64,000 nucleotides of DNA, from positions 1-64,000 of the forward strand of contig MU119459.1 of NCBI GenBank assembly GCA_014904845.1, given 5' to 3'. The stretch is from Acephala macrosclerotiorum (taxonomy: Eukaryota > Ascomycota > Leotiomycetes > Helotiales > Mollisiaceae). The first letter of the stretch is position 1. Each line of letters opens with the position of its first letter. This document shows positions 55,700 through 64,000 of the stretch, piece by piece. The notes under the pieces were generated by a model. That model did not search any database and had not been told where the DNA came from. It saw nothing but the letters and a program-made list of their open reading frames with translations. The translations under genes and the position numbers were made by a program.

Positions 55700-56904
55700 C
55701 TTCGAAGAAGCTTCCTCAATATTTCCTTCTCGCGAAAATCCATCCAAGGCATTGCTATACATACTTTATATTCCAGGCCAGTGAGCCAATCAGAAGCCAT
55801 ACCTTCCTTGCATCTGCCACTGCCAGCCCAATCGTAATAATGATAGCGATGCCGACAGCTGGAAGCAAGTGCGTTACATAAACTCGAAATGGCGCAGTGG
55901 CTCTTCTCTTTCTGTTAATTACCACGGCCACCACGTAGATCGCTATTGTTGTCACGAGAAAAGCGACTAGTTTGTGAAACCGTTCTCTGAGAACGCAAGT
56001 GCGTAGGCAGAGTGCAGGTATGAGAATAGTATAGGGCCAGCCAAGTAGACATTGAGAAGACCCCTGCTGTTCCGGGAAGCAATAGTTGTGGGAGGGCTAC
56101 GATCGCATAGAATCTGATGAATAGAATTGCCGTGCATATGACTACCTCAAAAACACGCTGTCTAAGTAGAAGTGCTGCTGACTTAAAACGGTGGCATGGG
56201 ATTCTGGATGACAGAGACTCTGAAAGCTGTAGCAGCGACTGCCACGCTGAAAGGAAGCCATTCACACGACGTCCATCGAGCTCTGATGCCAGTATATGAA
56301 AGGGCAATGATATAATAGAGCGCTGCGTGATTTCGACATCGCTTTCCAGTCGAGCGGTCTGGCATGTCTTTTGGCCTTGGAGAAATGTGTTGTTCTAAAG
56401 TTCAACAATGAGCTTTGCGGTCTTAGTGCCTAGGTCTAAAAGTGGATCTTACTGGATGAGAGCGGCATGACTCTCTCAAAGTCAACTCATTGGCTTCAGC
56501 AGTAAGTTTGTATTGGAACCCGAAATAGAGAGCTGCAGTGACGACGCCCAGAATTGCAACGATCGAAGTAACAGTGAAGGGTTTTCCTTTTTCCTTCGAA
56601 CTTTTTAATGTCGCGCTGATCGGGTCGGGATCGGGGATGGTTGAAGGTGGTGTTGGCGGAACTTGGTTGCGCTGCTCGAGAAGCTGGTCGATGGCAGCAA
56701 TATTTGCTTTCATAACGTCTCTGATCTCACTGAGGTCCTCCGCTGATAACGAGTCACTAGGATCCAAGCATGAGCTTGATAGAAAGTCTTCAAGAACTCC
56801 ATGGGGAACGCTTCTTCGCCAGCTTCGGGTTTCGTTTTTGATATTGCATTTGCGACTGTCTCCTCCGTTGCATTTGACAGCGCCATGATCGACAGAGGGT
56901 CCAT
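55700..56904 (-). pseudogene. Degraded multi-pass membrane protein gene
   Basis: From the ATG at 56904 (MDPLSIMALSNATEE), minus-strand frames give in turn an acidic helix (SAEDLSEIRDVMKANIAAID), a Pro-rich linker and a membrane segment (VTSIVAILGVVTAALYFGF). Then come an external-looking stretch (ANELTLRESCRSHP) and a good intron donor (GTAAGA near 56455). Further membrane segments follow (VVICTAILFIRFYAIVALPQ; LVTTIAIYVVAVVINRK; VGIAIIITIGLAVADA). Moving from one to the next requires at least two frame changes that I could not place in introns, so it is probably decayed. The layout is that of uncharacterised fungal membrane proteins. Exon limits are uncertain. Confidence 0.45.
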
Positions 56905-57929
56905 GATATTAAAGTATACTGAGTACCGAGGCTTCAATGGGATCAAAGCTTTTCTGTAATCGCCTGAAATTGAGATCAAGGACGTGTTCGTAGGTAAGGC
57001 TAGTGGAAGCTGAGCGAGAACGACCCCGCTTCTACACGCCAAGTTTGGAGATTACTGCCAAACTCGCTCAGAGCCCGAAGACAGCCTTCTCGTTGGGTTT
57101 CGGTGTCGCCTGGTATGCTAGAAGAAGAAAATTAATTCTTTATGATGCGACAGTTGGCATTTCCTTCGGGACAACTTCTAGAAAGCCTTGTGTGCTGCCT
57201 CGTGCAAGCCCAAGGTATCAGAGCCTATCAATTCGCTTCCAGCCCAGCCTCGATTCTCGAGTTGCATTCGCGCCTTTTGCTTTACTGTTGGTCCCAGTAA
57301 TTTGAGAGAGACTGCGGAACAGTTGCTAGATAGCATAGCAGAGTTCTTTCTAGAAAGTGAGCTTCCGATGTAGTAATGTGGTATTTGTTCAGGGGCTTAT
57401 TCGCTAACCCCCGTAGAGTTTCAGTACTCTTTGGACCAAAAGCAGCAGACGCTCAGGCTGCTTCTCGCTAAAACTTCAGCGTTGGTGCGGGCTCGGTGCT
57501 CGGTGGGGCGGTCGCAAGCCCGGCACTGCCATAGAGCCAGCCTTCTTTTCGATTGCTGCAACTGAGTGGTGTATTCCCAAGCAAGGCTGAGCAATATCGA
57601 CCTTGTTTCAATTCATGCAAGTTCTAGGTCGCAGAGCCAGTAGGTTTGTTTGTTGTCCGGGCGGGTGCCTAAGTTGACCTTATCTTTATCCTGTGCTGAT
57701 AATATCACTTTCCTAGGACTTTATCAAGCCTTTATTACACTTCGGTATCTCCAGATTGCTTGCAGTTCAATCCGCTCAACATGGCTTCCTCTGCGTCGAA
57801 CCCAACGCTCATCTCCTCTTTGCCCGAACTTGAATCATTCTTTTCCTCCATCTAGGCTGCTCGCAAAAAAACCATGGGATGTGGAGCCCCATTTCTATTT
57901 CACTCCATGGAGTGAGTCTGGGTAGAGTT
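56905..57929. other. Intergenic
   Basis: Frames of 60-100 codons occur on the plus strand (57003-57305, 57650-57925) without domain or splice support. Base composition falls sharply at about 57,930. Confidence 0.45.
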
Positions 57930-58087
57930 TTTTTTTAAGAGTTTTTTACGAGTAAAGTTCTATTTTTAGTTCTCTATGGGACTCCATTTAAAAATAGAAT
58001 ATTCATAAAATATAATATTGTCGTTTCGGATTAAAATTAATCAAATTACGTAATTAAATTAAAAAAATATTTTATTATAATAAATAT

Positions 58088-58168
<81 letters not shown>

Positions 58169-58530
58169 TAATCGTTTATTTTAAAAATTAATATTAATTT
58201 TTATTAAATTATATATTATTTACATAATACAAATTATTTTAATTATAAGCGATTTTATTTAAATTTAATTAAAATATTTAAATATAATAATTTGATTAAT
58301 TTATTAAAATTTTTATAATAAAAATAATTACGTAATAATTTCAAATTAATATATAATCGATTTAATAAAAAATATTAAAATTTTAATTAATATATAATTA
58401 TAATTACAAATTATTTATTAATACAAATTATATAAAACTTATAAATAAATTAAAATTTAATTAAATATTATTAAATTTTAAATTTTAAACGATTTTATTA
58501 ATTCATTATTACGCAAATTAATAAAAATAA
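57930..58530. other. Start of the AT-rich block
   Basis: The sequence is almost entirely A and T and has no coding potential. It contains the trinucleotide run listed separately. Confidence 0.85.
58090..58169. repeat. (AAT)n microsatellite
   Basis: About 80 bases of uninterrupted AAT/TAA repeat. Confidence 0.95.
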
Positions 58531-58637
58531 TGTTACGGGAAACTCTCCACATCCACGTGCTACGCACGTGACCTCTGTCTATATATAGTCGAGCTCTCTA
58601 TCCATAGATCATCTGAATCTCAATCATCTATATTACA
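58531..58637. mobile_element. Possible LTR remnant
   Basis: A GC-balanced 107-base piece starts TGTTACGGGAA and ends ATTACA. It contains TATATATA about 50 bases in and a CACGTGCTACGCACGTG palindrome. The TG...CA ends and the inner TATA are LTR-like. No second copy and no clear target duplication are visible in the window. Confidence 0.35.
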
Positions 58638-58672
58638 CACACCCACTCACTTCCGTGATAAATAATAATTAT

Positions 58673-59734
58673 TGTCACACAAAGGACGAAAAGAAGTACT
58701 GTAAAAGCAGTAAATGTAATATATATAGATGAATAATGAGATTTACTTTCAGCTACAAAAGCTTATATACTAGCTGGTAGCACGTGCGTAGTACGTGCTT
58801 TATGTGCAGAGTCTTCTCGTAACAACTCTCTTCTCTTAAGAAAGAAAGGCATTGCCGGTACGTCCTCGTACATGAATTGTCTACCAAAATATATACTCGC
58901 TCATATATCTATATGTACTTTCTATGCTTAGCCTGTGTCTCTAAAGGGCACTAGAACCAAGCATCTATTTTTAAATGCGAGTACTATAGCGGTAGCACTA
59001 CTAGAATGTTTTCAAGTATCGATATGCAACTTTCCCAAGGTGTGTAGTCGATGCCTAGAAGCAGAGGACGGGTGTAGAGGCGGTCGAAGTTGCATTCGGC
59101 ATCGGCATGCAGTGACGTCGGTTATAGAGACAAGCAAAAGCCTAGAGCGAGTATCGAGAGCGACAAGAGCGATCGATTCGACGGTAGATTCGATAAGCTC
59201 GACAGTAAAGAGCTTGGCAGATCGTTTAGAGGATCGTCGTCGTCTTCGAGAATGTTGAGACTGAGTAGCGGTCTTAGGCAGGGATTGAGACTCAATTAAG
59301 AGCTCAGGGGAAAGGTTCGAAAGCAGCTCAACCATTGGACGGTCAAAGAACTTCGTAAAAGCCGTAGAAACAGCTTCGCGAATAGCGCGTTCGATAGTAA
59401 GTTGTATCTCAACTCTAAAAGCAGCTGGAATAGCGTATTGAGAGACTGTAGTAGCGTAAACGGTTATATCGATCGATCGAGAACGCTAGAAGAACTAGAG
59501 AATAGAATATAGAATTGTCGACGCTTAGTTAAAAGGTCGACGGCATCGTTTGAAGAAAACAGAAACCTGGTATTGCTACTATTTGTCATACAAAGGACGA
59601 AAGAAAGTACTATAAAAATAGTAGATGTAATATATATAGATAAATAATAAGATTTATTCTCAATTACGAAGTTTATATACTAGTTGATAATACGTGCGTA
59701 ATACGTGTTTTATGTGTAGAGTTTTTTCGTAATA
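58673..59734. mobile_element. Miniature LTR retroelement (TRIM-like), 1062 bp
   Basis: Direct repeats of 152 bases (58673-58824) and 151 bases (59584-59734) bound an interior of 759 bases. The first LTR starts TGTCACACAAAGGACG and ends CGTAACA. The second starts TGTCATACAAAGGACG and ends CGTAATA. The element is flanked by ATTAT on both sides (58668-58672 and 59735-59739), the 5-base duplication expected of LTR elements. The interior lacks reverse transcriptase, so the element is non-autonomous. Its only sizeable plus frame (58935-59258) lacks an ATG but encodes a CSRCLEAEDGCRGGRSCIRH stretch and a helical segment. A purine tract (GAAGAAAACAGAAA) lies shortly before the second LTR. Confidence 0.85.
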
Positions 59735-60651
59735 ATTATAAAAAAATTATATATTAAATAAAATAATTTAAATCGATTAAATTAATTATAATAATTTAAT
59801 AAAAAAAACGAAAATTTTTTTTAAAAAAAAATTAATATAAAATTTTATTAAAAAAATATTTTTATTTTAAATATTAAAATTTTTAATTATAAAATACTTT
59901 TTAATTCAATTATATAATTTTAAAAAAAAAATTTAAAAAGTTTTTTTTAAAATTATATATTAAATAAAATAATTTAAATTAATTAAATCGATTATAATAA
60001 TTAAATATAAAAAACGAAAATTTTAAAAAATATTTTTTAATATAAAATTTTATAATAAATATATTTTGATTTTAAATATTAAAAAATTTATTAATTTTAT
60101 TATTCGATAAAATTTAAATTATTATTAATATTTTATTTAAATAATTATATTAATTTTAAATATTGATAAAACGTTTAAATTAAAATTTAAAATAAAAATA
60201 AAATAAATAAATTACTAAAATCGAAAATTTTAAAGTTTTTTATAAAATTTATAAAATAAAATATATATCGAATAAAAAAAAAATTCGTTTATTAATTAAT
60301 TCGTTTACGAATCGACGAATGAATTTTTTTTTTTTAAAACGAAAAAAAAAACATTTTAATAATAATAATAATAATTTTAAATAAATTAAAATTAAAATTA
60401 CATATTTATTATTATTTAATGTTTATATAATAATATTTTTATTACTTTAAAATTTCGAGTAATTTTTAATTACTCGTTTAAATATAAAAACTTTTTTTAA
60501 TTTAATTATTTTAATATTAATATTACGTTTATAATTAATCGTAATATAATTTTATCGATTTTATAAAAATTTTAATATTATAATTCTATGGAAATATATT
60601 TGAAATTATTAATTTAAAAAATAATTTAAATACGAAAATAATAAATTATAT

Positions 60652-60907
60652 TGTAAAAAAGTAATAAAGTACAAAGCAAAAAAGTTCAACCGTAGATCAG
60701 TTCGTCTTAGTCAGTGGACTAGACTCATTCGAAGTAATCCGTAATCCGTAAATCAATCAATCAGTCAGAGTAGAAGTAGAAAGAGTTGTTGATTAGTCTA
60801 TGGTGAGCGAAAGCTCCTTATGTACTAGAAAACACGTGACCAGTACTGCTCTCGAAACTAGCTATTTACAAGGATTTTTGAAGAGAGAGCATATAGTCTC
60901 ACTACAA
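60652..60907. mobile_element. Possible solo LTR in the AT-rich block
   Basis: An island of normal composition inside the AT-rich block begins TGTAAAAAAGTAATAAAGTA and ends TCTCACTACAA. It is flanked by TATAT on both sides (60647-60651 and 60908-60912). The right boundary would be CAA rather than CA if that duplication is real. It has no coding sequence. Confidence 0.4.
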
Positions 60908-61660
60908 TATATTTAATTAAAATATATTTTTTTATAAAATAAATTTTTACTATAATCGATAAAAATCGAGAGATTTAAAGCGTAACGTAAAAATTAATTC
61001 GTAGTCGTATAATCGATAGTTTAATTTTAAATATTAAATTAAATTAATAGTTTTTTCGTTTTAATAAAAATATTAAAATTTTAATCGTTTTTCGAATTAT
61101 TTATATTGTAATATTATAATTAGTATTAATCGATTTTACGTTGAATATTTAATTAAAAATCGATTTTTTTTACGTAATATCTCGTATTTATATAGTATAT
61201 AATATAAAAATAATATGCGATTAAATTTAATATTTTATATATAAAATAAAAAATTATTATTTCAAAATATATAATATATTTAATAATTTAATTTTAAAAT
61301 TTTAAAATAATTTCAATTCGATTTTATTTATTTTAAAATCGTTATAATTTAATATTTTAATATATTAATTTTTTAATATTTTTTATATATTTAATATTTA
61401 TTTTTATTTTATTTTATTTTTTTTATTAATTTTTTTTACGTTTTTTTAAATTAAAAAACTTTAAAATTATTGTAATAAAATCGAAATTTGTATATTACGT
61501 TTATATTATTTAAAAATATTTAATTTATTTATCGAATAATTATAATTATTTTAATCGTTATATTATATTACGATTTTTTATTAGTTTATTTTTTATTTTT
61601 TTAATATTAAATTTAAATTTTATTTTTAAAAAAAAAAATTTTATTTTTATTTTTATTTTT

Positions 61661-61667
61661 ATTTTTT

Positions 61668-61726
<59 letters not shown>

Positions 61727-61747
61727 TTTTTTTTTTTTTTTTTTTTG
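61661..61747. repeat. Long T tract
   Basis: About 85 bases of nearly pure T, broken by single A bases. The length is at the limit of what assemblies resolve. Confidence 0.9.
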
Positions 61748-62664
61748 TATTTTTATTTTTATTTATTTTTTTAATATAAAATTATTATTAAAGTAATTTA
61801 ATTTTTATAATTTAATAATTATATATATTATTTTTATATTTCGATTATAAACTATAAATAAATCGATTATTTAATTAATTATAATTAATAAATTTAAAAA
61901 TATTTTATATAATATTTAAATTTTATATAATTTAATTATATTAAATCGATATTAAATTTTTATAATTTAATTTCGTTTTAAAGATTATATTTAAAATATT
62001 TAATTTGTTTTATAAAAATAAAAATATTTAAATTAAATTCGAAAAACGAATTTTATATTATTAATTAATAAATAATTAAACTCGAAAATTTCGAGTTTTA
62101 ATAAATTAAATTTATTAATTTATAAAAGCGAACAATTTAATCGATAATTATAAAATATTAATAATTGTATAAATAATAATTATTAAAATAATAATTTATT
62201 ATAATTTTTTTAAAATACGTATTAAATATTTTTACGTAAATTAATTTTTAAAGTCTTTTATAAATTTTTTTTATTATTTATCAATTTAAATATATTAATA
62301 TAATACGTAAATTAATTAATTAACGAATTGTAAAAAAGTAATAATATTATTATAAAAATTAATTATTATTTTTATTAGATTGTAATTATATAAAAAAATT
62401 ATAAAAAAAATGTTTTTTTTTATATAAAAATATAATTATTATAAATAGTAATAATAGAATTAATATATTATTGTTTATTATAATAAAAATATTTAATAGT
62501 AATTTTATTTTAATTAATATTTATATCGAATAATATTTTGAAAATTGTATTAATAAATAAAAAATTAAAATTATTAAATTTTAATACGAACGTTAATAAA
62601 ACGTTTATTATTATTTTGAATATTATTAGTATAAAATAATAAAATTGTATAAAATATAATTAAT

Positions 62665-62668
<4 letters not shown>

Positions 62669-62735
<67 letters not shown>
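62669..62735. repeat. Long A tract
   Basis: About 67 bases of pure A. Confidence 0.9.
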
Positions 62736-62736
<1 letters not shown>

Positions 62737-63183
62737 GAATTTATTAATACGATTTTCGTATTTTTTCGCGTAAAAAAAATAGTATTAATATAGAATTTAA
62801 AATTAAAATAATATTACTTATAAAAAAAAAATATAATAAATTTATTATTATATCGATTTATTAAATATTTATAAATAGTACAAATACGAAATTTAATTAA
62901 AATATAAAATATTTTACGAAAAAATAAAAAAAGTATAAATAGATATAATAATCGTAATAGTAAAAATAATTGAGAAATTAAAAAAAAAAATTAATTACGA
63001 ATTTAAAACGAGAAAAAAAATAACGAGAATTTTAATAAATATACGAATAATAAAATTAGAAAAAAATTACGAAAAACTTTTTTTAATCGTTTAAAAATTA
63101 ATAAAAAAAAATTAGATATTATTATTTTATTAATTATTATATATTAAATATTAATAATAATAAAAAAAATATCGTATATTTAT

Positions 63184-63409
63184 AAAATTTAAATTTTTTT
63201 TTTTAAAATTATTATTGAAATATATTAAAAATTTTAATAAATAATATTTTTAATAAATTATAATAAAATATATTTAAATATAAATAAAATAAAAAGAAAA
63301 TTTAAATTTTTTTTTTTAAAATTATTATTGAAATATATTAAAAATTTTAATAAATAATATTTTTAATAAATTATAATAAAATATATTTAAATATAAATAA
63401 AATAAAAAG
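63184..63409. repeat. 113-bp tandem duplication
   Basis: Two adjacent units, offset by 113 bases, are almost identical (for example ATTATTGAAATATATT at 63211 and again at 63324). The unit is itself AT-rich. Confidence 0.88.
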
Positions 63410-64000
63410 ATTTTTTTTTATAAAAATTAAAAAAAAAAAAAAAAATTAAAAAATTCGAATTAATTATATAAATATTAATTTTAATATTTATTTTAATTTA
63501 TTAATAAATAATATTTTATATTTAATTATTATTATTATTTTCGTAATTTTTATTTTTAATAAAATAATTAATATATAATAAATAGTTTTTTGTAATTGTA
63601 TAAAACGATTAATAAAATTATTAAAATCGTATTTCGTATAAAAAAATAAATAATATTTAAAATAAATTTAATTATTTACAAATAATAATTATACGAATTA
63701 TTTTCGATTTTAATTAAAAAAATTTTTTAAGTTTATAATTTTTTATTTTTTAATCGAATAAATTAAAATTTAAAGATTATTAATTATAATTTTAATTTTT
63801 TTTTTCGATCGAATAATAATACGATATTTAAATATACAATTTTTTATTTTATATAATAATTAATATATATAATTAATATATAAATTATTAAAAAATATAA
63901 AAAATTTATATAAAAATAAAATATTTTTTCGTATTTAATTTTAAATTACTTTTATTAAAAATTGAATAAATTTTAATAAAAAAAATCTAATATTAAATTA

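Larger units (their letters stand above)
59740..64000. other. Extremely AT-rich block with CpG-enriched residual C and G
   Basis: G+C is about 6% in the part counted (59761-60480). There are no genes; every frame is short. The remaining cytosines lie mostly in CpG (16 of 23 in the counted 720 bases). This is the outcome expected of very heavy RIP-like mutation that avoids CpG. It may be pericentromeric or another heterochromatic region, which cannot be told from sequence alone. Confidence 0.88.

Noticed and set aside
58090..58169. Regular repeats considered as a CRISPR or centromeric satellite
   Set aside because: It is a plain trinucleotide microsatellite with no spacers and no higher-order unit.

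Overview
The window is nuclear DNA of a filamentous ascomycete (Pezizomycotina; Leotiomycetes is a guess from overall flavour only). Support comes from introns of about 45-70 bases with GT...AG ends, from clear fungal families (ITC1, ALG8, MGS1, a tail-anchored peroxin, a PDR-type ABC transporter), and from a genome split into gene-bearing DNA of ordinary base composition and extremely AT-rich blocks. The damage to repeats and dead genes is almost all C-to-T or G-to-A, which fits repeat-induced point mutation (RIP).

Bases 1-28,150 are mostly housekeeping. After a kinase-like scrap and a small AT patch come a two-exon small gene, an APH-fold phosphotransferase, a gene with two in-frame TAG codons, a phosphatidylserine decarboxylase-family enzyme, a PARN/CAF1 ribonuclease, a PEX26-like peroxin, an L-type cargo lectin with a KKxx tail, a small membrane protein, ALG8, a coiled-coil protein ending in a possible ubiquitin-like fold, ITC1, a cupredoxin-like GPI protein and a divergent eIF5A. 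ALG8 builds the N-glycan precursor and the lectin probably carries N-glycoproteins between ER and Golgi, so these two neighbours act in one pathway. A 247-bp TA-flanked MITE sits in the 4-kb gap at 22-26 kb.

Bases 28,150-49,200 are a decaying compartment. The one healthy conserved gene is MGS1/WRNIP1. Around it lie a membrane-protein gene with two nonsense codons, a CorA-like remnant, a 1.4-kb DDE transposon with 50-bp inverted repeats and three nonsense codons, a ferric reductase relic, an MFS transporter tail, a second MITE beside a palindrome, a frameshifted amidoligase-like gene and small cysteine-rich genes.

Bases 49,200-57,000 hold an intact full-size PDR/CDR-type ABC transporter, a coiled-coil cysteine-rich protein with a 72-bp tandem repeat, and a degraded multi-pass membrane gene.

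From 57,930 to the end the DNA is an AT-rich block with no credible gene. Inside it are a miniature LTR element (two 151-152 bp LTRs, 5-bp target duplication), possible solo LTRs, long A/T tracts and a 113-bp tandem duplication. The most striking signal in the window is here: the few remaining C and G bases are mostly CpG pairs. In a hand count of 720 bases, 16 of 23 cytosines were in CpG. The two LTRs of the miniature element also differ at many non-CpG cytosines while keeping their CpGs. This points to a cytosine-mutating process that spares CpG. Splice sites and exon sums were worked out by hand; no homology search was run.
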